Shown in pieces: positions 1 to 6,735 of a DNA stretch of 13,846 nt. The notes beneath the pieces are model-generated. The model saw nothing but the letters and a program-made list of their open reading frames with translations, did no database searches and had not been told where the DNA came from. Location: the NCBI GenBank assembly GCA_013361595.1, contig JABFXT010000480.1, forward strand, positions 1-13,846, given 5' to 3'. A program made the translations under genes and the position numbers. Position 1 is the first letter of the stretch, and each line of letters begins with the position of its first letter. The DNA comes from Nocardia sp. Its GTDB lineage: Bacteria > Actinomycetota > Actinomycetes > Mycobacteriales > Mycobacteriaceae.

Positions 1-229
1 GTTCGTGGATCCGGGCGAAGTCGGTGACCGCGGTGCCGTCCGGACCGAGGATCCGGAACCGGAGATCGGTCGCGCCGGGCTCGGTGATCGCCGTCTCGAG
101 GTCCAGGGTGTAGCCGGCTTCGGTGATCTGCAGTCCGCCGGGGAGGGCCGCGGCGTGGGTCGTGTGGCCGCCGTGGTTTCCGCCGCCGGTGTGGTGGGCG
201 TGGTGGTGAGCGTGTGCGGTGGCGTTCAT
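1..229 (-). CDS. His-rich, probably copper-associated protein (C-terminus beyond left edge)
   Basis: The frame opens with ATG at 229 and runs off the left edge, giving 76 visible codons. A GAGGAGA Shine-Dalgarno lies about 7 nt upstream. The first 25 residues contain nine histidines, including the runs HHH and HH, and are rich in Gly and Thr. They are followed by a beta-rich part with ALPGGLQITEAGYTLDLE and FRILGPDGTAVTDF. From memory, this second part matches a family of actinobacterial proteins found near copper-handling genes, usually secreted with a Tyr-Thr-Leu and a LGPDG motif. The visible N-terminus has no signal peptide or membrane segment, so this copy may be cytosolic or may have lost its leader. 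The His cluster suggests binding of Cu or another soft metal. The CsoR-like palindrome in its promoter supports copper induction. The metal role is inference; the reading frame is well supported. Confidence 0.75.
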   Translation of the reverse strand, partial: MNATAHAHHHAHHTGGGNHGGHTTHAAALPGGLQITEAGYTLDLETAITEPGATDLRFRILGPDGTAVTDFARIHE

Positions 230-264
230 TTCGTTCTCCTCGGTCGGTCGCTTCGACACGGGAG

Positions 265-293
265 ACATTAATACCCCCAGGGGGTATATGCAA
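265..293 (-). promoter_or_regulatory. Promoter with CsoR-like palindromic operator filling the spacer
   Basis: Read on the minus strand, this is TTGCAT (293-288), a 17-nt spacer and TAATGT (270-265). The whole spacer (287-271) is the palindrome ATACCCCCTGGGGGTAT: two 8-nt arms around one base. C-tract/G-tract palindromes flanked by AT/TA are the hallmark of CsoR/RicR-family Cu(I) repressors in actinobacteria. The site lies 36 nt upstream of the ATG at 229, leaving a leader of roughly 25-30 nt that carries the Shine-Dalgarno. A repressor bound here would cover the RNA polymerase contact region. No csoR gene is in the window, so the regulator is inferred. Confidence 0.75.
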
Positions 294-334
294 CCCGCTG
301 TGGTCACCGGTTCGGGCACGAAGGCCGGAGAACG

Positions 335-373
335 CGCAAGGCCGGACACCGGTCGACGGTGTCCGGCCTTGCG
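335..373 (-). terminator. Long hairpin terminator after the DUF4097 gene
   Basis: A perfect 17-bp stem (335-351 with 357-373) encloses the 5-nt loop GTCGA. It starts 20 nt after the stop codon of the minus-strand gene ending at 394. There is no T-tract, which is common for actinobacterial intrinsic terminators. It would insulate the copper-type promoter at 265-293 from readthrough. Confidence 0.8.
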
Positions 374-393
374 GTAGCGGTGGATCCGGCTGG

Positions 394-1041
394 TTATCGG
401 ACTGTCGCGGCATGCCGGATGATGATGTCGCCGAACGAATTACGTGCCCGTACCTGGACGACATCGTCGCCGCGGGCCGCCGTGCCGGCCGGCCCCATAT
501 CGTTGTGCACCGTGCCGTGCAGCGCGTCGGCTTCCAGGCGCACCGCGCTGCCCGCGCTGATCCCCACCTCCACTTCGCCGGTGGATGTTTCGAGTCGCAG
601 CACACCGCGCGCCGCCTCGCCGATGCGGATATCGCCCTTGGCCACTTTCGCGGTGACCGAATCGCGCGGGCCCTCGACGATGATGTCGCCGGCGGCCACT
701 TCGAGTTCGCACCGGCCCAGTCCGCCGATGGCCAGTAAGCGGCCCACCGCGGCGGTACCCCGGAGCCGCGAGCCGGTGGGAACCTCGATCGTCACCTCGA
801 TCGACGGATTGCCGCCGAACGGTGAATAGGTCCGCCAGTCCTTCGGCGTGGTGACGGTCAGCTCCCCGGCGGCGAAATCCACCCGGGTCTGCTGGGCGGC
901 GCGGATATCGCCCTTCCTGGCTGCGTCGGCGGGCCGGACCTCGACCACGGTATCGGTGCGGTCGGAGGCCACCACCGTGACTGCGCCGGAGAGCACTTCG
1001 ACGGTGACGGCGATCGGTTCCGGGGTCGGGTAGGTGGGCAT
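394..1041 (-). CDS. DUF4097-type beta-strand-repeat protein
   Basis: 215 aa from ATG at 1041, with GGAGAA 7 nt upstream. The protein is a ladder of short alternating beta strands and turns, with recurring units such as VLSGAVTVVAS (about 17-27), VAAGDIIVEG, VAKGDIRIGEA and TSTGEVEVGI. Repeating [G-x-(I/V/L)-x-(I/V)] strands of this type are typical of the DUF4097 'putative adhesin' domain, which is thought to form a right-handed beta helix. No signal peptide, membrane helix or sorting motif is present, so a soluble cytosolic protein is likely. Many actinobacteria carry such a gene near transcriptional regulators, but the function is unknown. A hairpin separates it from the P450 upstream (1100-1128) and another follows it (335-373), so it is probably transcribed alone. 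The family assignment is by pattern and memory, not by a search. Confidence 0.85.
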   Translation of the reverse strand: MPTYPTPEPIAVTVEVLSGAVTVVASDRTDTVVEVRPADAARKGDIRAAQQTRVDFAAGELTVTTPKDWRTYSPFGGNPSIEVTIEVPTGSRLRGTAAVGRLLAIGGLGRCELEVAAGDIIVEGPRDSVTAKVAKGDIRIGEAARGVLRLETSTGEVEVGISAGSAVRLEADALHGTVHNDMGPAGTAARGDDVVQVRARNSFGDIIIRHAATVR

Positions 1042-1099
1042 GGGAGTTCTCCGTGGATACGAGTCGGGTTCGGATGCGGGGCAGCGGATTCGGGCGGTC

Positions 1100-1128
1100 C
1101 GCCCGGCCGCGTCGAGCGCGGCCGGGCG
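1100..1128 (-). terminator. Hairpin terminator of the ferredoxin-P450 operon
   Basis: A perfect 12-bp GC-rich stem (1100-1111 with 1117-1128) with a TCGAG loop begins about 7 nt after the P450 stop codon (1135-1137) and lies in the gap before the next minus-strand gene. It has no T-run, so it is an actinobacterial I-shaped terminator. Confidence 0.78.
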
Positions 1129-1134
1129 TCGGGG

Positions 1135-2361
1135 TCAACGGCCGGCGTCGGTCCAGGTGACCGGGAGTTCGTGGACGCCGTAGATGTTCATATCGGTCCG
1201 CAGCGGTACTTCCGCGGCGGGTACAGCGAGCCGCAGCGTCGGGAAGCGGTGCAGCAGTCCCACGAAACCGGCCCGCATCTCGATGCGCGCCAGCTGTTGA
1301 CCCAGGCACTGGTGCACACCGTGGCCGAACGAGACGTGACCGCGCGCTCGGCGGCGGATATCGAGGGTGTCCGGATCGTCGAAACGCCGGGGGTCGTGAT
1401 TGGCGGCCAGCAGAGATACGACGACGGTGCAGCCCTGCGGAATCGTTTCGCCGCCGAGTTCGAGGTCCTCGGTGGCATAGCGGTAGAAGATATCGGCGAC
1501 CGACAGATAGCGCATCAGCTCTTCGACCGCGTCCGGTGCCAGGTCCGGGTTCGCGCTCAGGTCGGCCAGCTGCCCGGGGTTCTCCAGGAGCGCGAAAGTG
1601 CCCAGCGCCAGCATATTGGCCGTGGTCTCGTGGCCCGCGAGCAGCAGCAGGAAGGAGATGCCGGTCAATTCCTCGATGGAGAGATCGTCGTCCCGGGCCA
1701 GATCGGACAGGATGTCCTCACCGGGCGCGGCGCGTTTGGCGGTCACCAGCTCGGCCAGGTAGCCCATCATCGCGCCGTAGGCACCCATCTTCTCCTCCAG
1801 CGGCTGGTCCCTGAGCAGGAATTTGGCGGAGTTGGTCTGGAAAGTCTCCCGGTCGGCGTAGGGGACTCCGAGCAGTTCGCAGATCACCAGCGACGGCACC
1901 GGCAGCGCGAACGCCCGCACCAGATCGACCGGCGGTGTCAGCTCCGCCATTTCGTCGAGCTGCCGTTCGACGACCTCTTCGATATGCGCTTCGAGTTCTT
2001 TCATCCGCCGTACGGTGAAAGCGCCGATGAGCTTGCGGCGCAACCGGGTGTGGTCCGGCGGGTCCATGGCGACGAAGACACCCGGGATCTGCGGGGACGG
2101 TTCGGTCTGGACGGGCATATCCGGGCTCGCGTCCAGTGCGTGCAGGACGCCGATGTCCTGGCGGGAGCTGAAGCGGGTATCGGCCAGCAGCGCCCGGACC
2201 TCTTCGTAGCCGGTGACGAGCCATCCTTCGTGGCCGTCGGGGAAGACCAACGGGCTGACCGGGCGGGTCTCGCGCAGCCGGGTGATCGCGCGGGGCGGGT
2301 CGAAGGGGCCCGCATCGCGGGTGGTGGGCAGGCCGTGCGGGACGGAGGCGGTATCGCTCAT
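1135..2361 (-). CDS. Cytochrome P450 (CYP105-like)
   Basis: 408 aa, a normal length for a soluble bacterial class I P450. All core motifs are intact: I-helix AGHETT at 242-247 (oxygen activation), ExxR at E281-R284, and the heme loop FGHGVHQCLG at 345-354 with the thiolate ligand C352. The MDPPDHTRLRRKLIGAFTVRRM-type segment around 99-120 (C-helix) resembles CYP105 and relatives, which oxidise macrolides, terpenes, vitamin D and many xenobiotics. The start ATG at 2361 has AGGAAGAA upstream; the frame stays open further upstream but that part overlaps the ferredoxin gene. It lies 53 nt downstream of the ferredoxin gene, its probable electron donor; no reductase is present nearby. It is likely co-transcribed from the SARP-type promoter at 2685-2729. 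The substrate cannot be read from sequence. Confidence 0.95.
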   Translation of the reverse strand: MSDTASVPHGLPTTRDAGPFDPPRAITRLRETRPVSPLVFPDGHEGWLVTGYEEVRALLADTRFSSRQDIGVLHALDASPDMPVQTEPSPQIPGVFVAMDPPDHTRLRRKLIGAFTVRRMKELEAHIEEVVERQLDEMAELTPPVDLVRAFALPVPSLVICELLGVPYADRETFQTNSAKFLLRDQPLEEKMGAYGAMMGYLAELVTAKRAAPGEDILSDLARDDDLSIEELTGISFLLLLAGHETTANMLALGTFALLENPGQLADLSANPDLAPDAVEELMRYLSVADIFYRYATEDLELGGETIPQGCTVVVSLLAANHDPRRFDDPDTLDIRRRARGHVSFGHGVHQCLGQQLARIEMRAGFVGLLHRFPTLRLAVPAAEVPLRTDMNIYGVHELPVTWTDAGR

Positions 2362-2414
2362 CGGTTCTTCCTGTTCGTGGTCTGGTCGGGGGCCGGGCTG
2401 CGGAACGCCGGGGG

Positions 2415-2612
2415 TCATCGGTCCCGGAGGCCGATCGCCGCCGCGGGGCAGCTGTGGGCGGCTTCGCGGGCGGTCGGGTGATGTGGGGCGGTGGGAGTGG
2501 AATCGAGGAGGCGCACCCGGCCGTCCGCCTCGTCCTGGTCGAAGATCTCCGGCGCGATCAGCGCGCACATACCCGCGCCGATGCAGCGTTCCCGGTCGAC
2601 ACTGAGTTCCAT
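2415..2612 (-). CDS. 3Fe-4S ferredoxin, P450 redox partner
   Basis: 65 aa. Three cluster cysteines are visible: C10-I-G-A13-G-M-C16 and C55 in SCPAAAI. The CxxAxxC...C pattern, with Ala where 4Fe-4S proteins have the fourth Cys, marks the small 3Fe-4S ferredoxins (SuaB/SoyB type) that deliver single electrons to CYP105-class P450s. The P450 lies 53 nt downstream in the same direction. The start at 2612 has GGAAGGG about 6 nt upstream and gives the family's usual length. An in-frame ATG at 2678 would add 22 residues (87 aa). It sits exactly at the predicted transcription start of the SARP-type promoter, so a leaderless longer product is possible. The family call is firm; the start is uncertain. 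Confidence 0.9.
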   Translation of the reverse strand: MELSVDRERCIGAGMCALIAPEIFDQDEADGRVRLLDSTPTAPHHPTAREAAHSCPAAAIGLRDR

Positions 2613-2684
2613 CGGTTTCCCTTCCGGCCGGACGACGGAACCGGCCGGACCGGCTGCCGCGAGTGCTGGGCTGTTCATACGAGA

Positions 2685-2729
2685 ACTGTCGCCGGTGCCG
2701 CTGATATCGGGCTGACATCGCCCTGACAC
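2685..2729 (-). promoter_or_regulatory. SARP-type promoter with three 11-bp-spaced heptamers (ferredoxin-P450)
   Basis: Written on the plus strand, CTGATAT (2701), CTGACAT (2712) and CTGACAC (2723) recur at exactly 11 bp, one helical turn. On the transcribed strand they read RTRTCAG. The nearest repeat is 10 nt from a -10-like GACAGT (2690-2685), and 6 nt further is an ATG (2678). Direct heptamers at 11-bp period overlapping the -35 region and ending just upstream of the -10 are the known binding architecture of SARP activators. The same arrangement, with the same spacings, occurs at 7683-7727. The SARP encoded at 2826 is the obvious candidate binder. Confidence 0.8.
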
Positions 2730-2813
2730 CCCCGCCGAGGATATGTTCGACCAGGTCAGCGGCAAGATCGTCAGCTGGGGAAAGGGGGCCCGGCGGACGC
2801 CGGCCGGCTGCGG

Positions 2814-2819
2814 CAGAAT
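2814..2819 (+). promoter_or_regulatory. Candidate -10 element for a leaderless SARP mRNA
   Basis: CAGAAT (2814-2819) resembles an actinobacterial -10 hexamer and is followed by 6 nt and then the GTG start at 2826. That would place the transcript start on the start codon itself. No Shine-Dalgarno is seen before the GTG and no good -35 is visible, so the element may depend on an activator or be weak. Confidence 0.4.
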
Positions 2820-2825
2820 GGTCCG

Positions 2826-5800
2826 GTGCAGATCGCGTTGCTTGGACCGCTCGATATCCGAGCAGACGACGGGGGATCTATCGAGGTACCGGGTGTCCGG
2901 TTGCGGGCGCTGCTGATCGCCTTGGCCCTCGAGCCCGGTCGTGCGGTCGCGAAGTCGACGCTGGTCGACTGGATCTGGGGTGAGCAGCCGCCCGCCGACG
3001 CGGCGAACGCCCTGCAGGCGCTGGTCTCGCGGCTGCGCCGGCTGTTACCGGCGGGATCGCTCGAGGGACAGGCGGGCGGATACCGGCTCACGGTCGAACC
3101 CCGCGCGGTCGACGCGACGCGGTTCGAGCAGCTCCTGGAACGGGCGCGCGGTGGTGACGACGCGGACCGGGCCCGCCTGCTGCGCGAGGCCCTCGACCTC
3201 TGGCGCGGGGCGCCGATGCAGGACGTGGATGTGCGCGACAGCGAAGCCGTCGACGCGCTGATCACTCGGTTCGAGGGGTTGCGCCTGACCGCGGCCGAGG
3301 ATCTCTACGAGTCCGAACTCCGCCTGGGCCGGGGCGCGCACCGAGTGGGCGAGCTCACCGATCTGGTGGCCCGCTATCCGGTCCGGGAACGCCTGGTGGT
3401 CTCGCTGATGCGGGCCCTCGCGGCCGCCGGGCGCGGTTCGGAGGCACTGGTGGTGTACCAGGATGCGCGGGAAGCGCTCGCCGACACTCTCGGTGTGGAC
3501 CCCTCGCCGGATATGTCGGCGCTGCATATCGCGCTGTTGCGCGGCGAAGTCGGCGCGGACACCGACGATCGCCGGACGAATCTGCGCGCCGAGCTCACCG
3601 GATATGTGGGCAGATACGCCGATATCGCCGCCGTGCGCGACCTCATCTCGAAACACCGGCTCACCACCCTGACCGGGCCCGGCGGTTCGGGGAAGACCCG
3701 GCTGGCACTGGAGACCGCGCAGACGTTGCTCGACGATCTGCCGGACGGGGCCTGGCTGGTCGAGCTGGCCTCGATCGACGCGAGCGGTGATGTGGCGCAA
3801 TCGGCGATCGCCGCCCTCGGCCTGCGGGACGCGCTACTGGGCGGCACTCCGGACGCGGAGCCGGTGGACCGCCTCGTCGCCGCGATCCGCGACCGCGAGA
3901 CGCTGTTGATCCTGGACAACTGCGAGCATGTGATCGAAGCCGTCGCCACCTTCGCCCACCGGGTGCTCGGGGAGTGCCGGCGGTTACGGATCCTGGCCAC
4001 GAGCCGGGAACCGCTGGGTATCACCGGTGAGGCACTGTGGCAGGTCGAACCGCTGGCCTCACCCGCCGAGAACGCCGACCTCGCCGAGATCGAAGCCTCC
4101 CCGGCAGTCCAGCTGCTGCGGGACCGCGCGGGCGCGGTGCGCAAGGATCTCGCCACCGACGCCCACTCGCTCACGACCATGGCCCGGGTCTGCCGGGCAC
4201 TCGACGGGATACCGCTGGCGATCGAATTGGCCGCGGCCCGGCTGCGGACCATGTCCCTCGACCAGCTCGCCGACCGCCTCGACGACCGGTTCCGGCTACT
4301 GACCGGCGGCAGCCGCACCGCCATTCCGCAGCACCGGACGCTGCGCGCGGTGGTCGACTGGAGCTGGGAGCTGATCAGCGATGCCGAACGAATGGTGTTG
4401 CGCAGGCTCGCGGTGTTCGCCGGCGGCGCGACTCTGGAAGCGGCCGAACAGGTCTGTGCCGACCCGGATGGACAGGGGAGCGGCGGAGATCCGACGGTCG
4501 AGCGCTGGGAGGTGCTCGAACTACTGACCGCGCTGACCGAGAAATCGCTACTGCGTACCGCCGGTGGGACCGAGCCCAGGTATCGGATGCTCGATACGAT
4601 CCGCCAGTACGCCCAGGAGCGGCTCGCGGAGGCCGGCGAGTCGGATTCGGCACGCCGAGCGCATCTCGCGTATGTCACCCGACTCGCCGAAACCGCCGAA
4701 CCGCATCTGCGCCGCGCCGAACAACTGGAATGGCTGGCGGTGCTCGGGGCCGAGCATCACAACCTCGGTGCCGCGATGCGTGGCGCGCTCGCGGCCGGCG
4801 ACGCCGCCGGCGCGCTGCGACTGGCCGCGGCGGCCGGCTGGTACTGGTGGCTCGGCGGATACAAGGCCGAGGGCCTGGAGTTCGTGACGGCGGTCGCCGA
4901 TCTGCCCGCCGAGGTGGACGACGCGACCCGCGCCCTGGTGTACGCGCTGGTCGTGCATTTCCTGAGTTCCGGGCGTAACGACGCGAACCAGGAGGAGGCG
5001 TGGATCCGCAAGGCCTACGCGGCCGGCCGCGACGTTCGTGCCGGGCATCCGGCCCTGGCCTTCATCCCCGCGCTGGAGAGCATGTTGCACGGGCCGGAGG
5101 CATTACCGACCGCCTTCGAACCGCTGCTCACCGATGCCGACCCCTGGGTGCGTGCCCTGGCTCGGTTGCAGATGGGCAAGATGCGGATCGTGCTGGGGCG
5201 CGACGGTCCGGAAGCGGGCGCCTATCTCGACGGTGCGCTGGCTGAATTCCGGGCTCTGGGCGAGCGATGGGGAATGTCGTTCGCGCTGTCCGAGGCGGCG
5301 AACCGGCACGCCACTCGCGGCGAATTCACCGCCGCATGTGCGCTTTTCGAGCAGGCTGTCACCGTGGTCACCGAGATCGGCGCGGCCGAGGACATCCTCG
5401 GGCTGCTCTCCCGGCAGGCCCAGCTGCACTGGCTGGCAGGTGATACCGAGGCCAGCGCGGCCGCGGTGGCCGAGGCGCAACGCTGCGCGGGACGGGTCGC
5501 CTGGCCGGTCGCGCTCGCCGAACTGGCCCTGGCGAAAGCGGAGCTGGCCCGGTGGGGCGGCGATACGGCGCAGGCCCACGAGCAGATCGGTATCGCGACA
5601 ACAGTATTGGGCAGCGAAGCCGAGATGCCGCAGCTGGCCGCGGCGATTCACACGCTGCTCGGTTATCTCGCGACCGACCTCGACGAAGCCCGGGAACACC
5701 ATGCCGCGGCATTCCGGGCGGCCACCGAGGCCGGGCACGCGATTCTCGTCGCGCAGGTGGTCGTCGGAATCGCGGATCTGGCGCTACGGGCGGACCGCAA

Positions 5801-5990
5801 CGCGGAGGCCGCGCGGCTGCTCGCGGTGAGTGTCGCGGTGCACGGGGCGCCCGACCTCTCCCAGCCGGACGCGGCGCGGATCGAGCGGACAGCGCGAGAA
5901 CGCCTCGGTGAAGCGGACTTCACCGAGGCGACGCGGGAGGGCGCGCAGGCGGATTGGCAGGAACTGGCCGCTGTCACGCTCGCTTGTTGA
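2826..5990 (+). CDS. Large SARP (AfsR/BTAD family) regulator with NB-ARC ATPase
   Basis: 1054 aa. Domain order: winged-helix OmpR-type DNA-binding domain (about 1-92), bacterial transcriptional activation domain BTAD (about 96-240), NB-ARC/STAND ATPase (about 255-500), winged-helix and helical linker (about 500-620), and a long alpha-helical TPR-like C-terminus. Walker A is GPGGSGKT (284-291), Walker B LLILDNCEH (360-368), then ATSREPLGI (391-399) and the GxP motif GIPLAIELAAARL (461-473). SARPs activate antibiotic and other specialised-metabolism genes by binding direct heptamer repeats; the STAND module is thought to gate activity by nucleotide and ligand. The start GTG at 2826 begins MQIALLGPLD, the canonical SARP N-terminus. 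It is divergent from ferredoxin-P450 and its 3' end overlaps drrB by 17 bp. Both neighbouring operons carry SARP-like boxes, so it is probably their cluster-specific activator. All ATPase motifs look functional. Confidence 0.95.
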   Translation: MQIALLGPLDIRADDGGSIEVPGVRLRALLIALALEPGRAVAKSTLVDWIWGEQPPADAANALQALVSRLRRLLPAGSLEGQAGGYRLTVEPRAVDATRFEQLLERARGGDDADRARLLREALDLWRGAPMQDVDVRDSEAVDALITRFEGLRLTAAEDLYESELRLGRGAHRVGELTDLVARYPVRERLVVSLMRALAAAGRGSEALVVYQDAREALADTLGVDPSPDMSALHIALLRGEVGADTDDRRTNLRAELTGYVGRYADIAAVRDLISKHRLTTLTGPGGSGKTRLALETAQTLLDDLPDGAWLVELASIDASGDVAQSAIAALGLRDALLGGTPDAEPVDRLVAAIRDRETLLILDNCEHVIEAVATFAHRVLGECRRLRILATSREPLGITGEALWQVEPLASPAENADLAEIEASPAVQLLRDRAGAVRKDLATDAHSLTTMARVCRALDGIPLAIELAAARLRTMSLDQLADRLDDRFRLLTGGSRTAIPQHRTLRAVVDWSWELISDAERMVLRRLAVFAGGATLEAAEQVCADPDGQGSGGDPTVERWEVLELLTALTEKSLLRTAGGTEPRYRMLDTIRQYAQERLAEAGESDSARRAHLAYVTRLAETAEPHLRRAEQLEWLAVLGAEHHNLGAAMRGALAAGDAAGALRLAAAAGWYWWLGGYKAEGLEFVTAVADLPAEVDDATRALVYALVVHFLSSGRNDANQEEAWIRKAYAAGRDVRAGHPALAFIPALESMLHGPEALPTAFEPLLTDADPWVRALARLQMGKMRIVLGRDGPEAGAYLDGALAEFRALGERWGMSFALSEAANRHATRGEFTAACALFEQAVTVVTEIGAAEDILGLLSRQAQLHWLAGDTEASAAAVAEAQRCAGRVAWPVALAELALAKAELARWGGDTAQAHEQIGIATTVLGSEAEMPQLAAAIHTLLGYLATDLDEAREHHAAAFRAATEAGHAILVAQVVVGIADLALRADRNAEAARLLAVSVAVHGAPDLSQPDAARIERTARERLGEADFTEATREGAQADWQELAAVTLAC

Positions 5991-6735
5991 AAGTGGCCCG
6001 GGACCACAGGTATCCGACCACCGCGAACCCGGCACACCAGGCGAGTGCCGCCGCGGTGTGACCGCCGGACGGGTTGCCGGCCAGGAAACCGCGCAGCGAT
6101 TCGATGATCGGGGTGAACGGCTGATACTGCGCGAACTGCCGGATCCCTTGTCTCATCTTCTCGGCCGGCACGATAGCGGTGCTCAGGAACGGCAGCATGA
6201 TCAGCGGCACCACCCCCATACCCGCGGATTCCGGGGTTTTCGCCGCCATACCCAGCGCGACCGTCAGCCACGAGGCCGCGAAGGAGGTGGCCGCCAGGAT
6301 GCCGAGCGCGCCGAACCAGTCGGCCCCGGTCGCCGGCGGCCGGAATCCCAGTGCGAACGCCACCGCGAGAATCGCCACGATGGCGACAGCATTGGTCAGA
6401 ATGGTGGCCACCACGTGCCCGGTCAGTACCGCGCTGCGGGAGACGTCCATGACCTTGAACCGGTTGATGATCCCCTTCGACATATCCGAGCTCACCGCCA
6501 CCGCGGTGCCCGACAATCCGTAACTGACGGCCAGCAGCAGCATTCCCGGGGTCGCGTAGTCGATGTAGTCGCCGCCGACGTCGAAAGCGCTGCCGAACAC
6601 GTAGACGAAGATCAGCATCATCACCACCGGCATGAAGGCCGCGTTGAAGATGGTGACCGGGTTGCGGGCGATATGTTTGAAGTTGCGGCGCAGCATGATC
6701 GACGAATCGGTCAGCGGGGCGGTGATCGTGTTCAT
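5974..6735 (-). CDS. DrrB-like ABC-2 transporter permease
   Basis: 253 aa, the usual length for DrrB-type permeases. Six hydrophobic segments are visible, at roughly 29-49, 60-82, 104-130, 140-163, 170-190 and 226-245. A short cytoplasmic helical stretch (about 83-103, GIINRFKVMDVSRSAVL) occupies the place where ABC-2 permeases contact the ATPase. Its ATG overlaps the drrA stop as ATGA (6735-6732), a translational-coupling junction, so the start is secure. With DrrA it should form a homodimeric exporter of hydrophobic drugs or metabolites in the cytoplasmic membrane, as for daunorubicin DrrAB. Its 3' end overlaps the convergent SARP gene by 17 bp (5974-5990). The substrate is unknown. Confidence 0.93.
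   Translation of the reverse strand: MNTITAPLTDSSIMLRRNFKHIARNPVTIFNAAFMPVVMMLIFVYVFGSAFDVGGDYIDYATPGMLLLAVSYGLSGTAVAVSSDMSKGIINRFKVMDVSRSAVLTGHVVATILTNAVAIVAILAVAFALGFRPPATGADWFGALGILAATSFAASWLTVALGMAAKTPESAGMGVVPLIMLPFLSTAIVPAEKMRQGIRQFAQYQPFTPIIESLRGFLAGNPSGGHTAAALAWCAGFAVVGYLWSRATFNKRA

Noticed and set aside
1171..2481. A 436-aa open frame on the plus strand across the P450
   Set aside because: It is antisense to intact P450 and ferredoxin motifs; long opposite-strand frames are expected at this GC content.
2362..2718. N-terminal extension of the P450 to 527 aa
   Set aside because: It is Arg-rich, overlaps the ferredoxin gene out of frame, and the ATG at 2361 has a proper Shine-Dalgarno and gives the family's normal length.
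2755..2775. Two GTCAGC copies upstream of the SARP start, as possible autoregulatory boxes
   Set aside because: They are 15 bp apart, not 11, and too far from the predicted -10 at 2814.
2743..2916. A 57-codon plus-strand frame starting MFDQVSGKIVSWG between the two divergent operons
   Set aside because: It overlaps the well-supported SARP start out of frame, has no hydrophobic or known motif after residue 15 and poor codon use; the AGGAT before it is too close to be a Shine-Dalgarno site.
3374..4678. A 434-aa minus-strand open frame inside the SARP gene
   Set aside because: The sequence is Ser/Arg-rich low complexity typical of an antisense shadow and no domain is seen.
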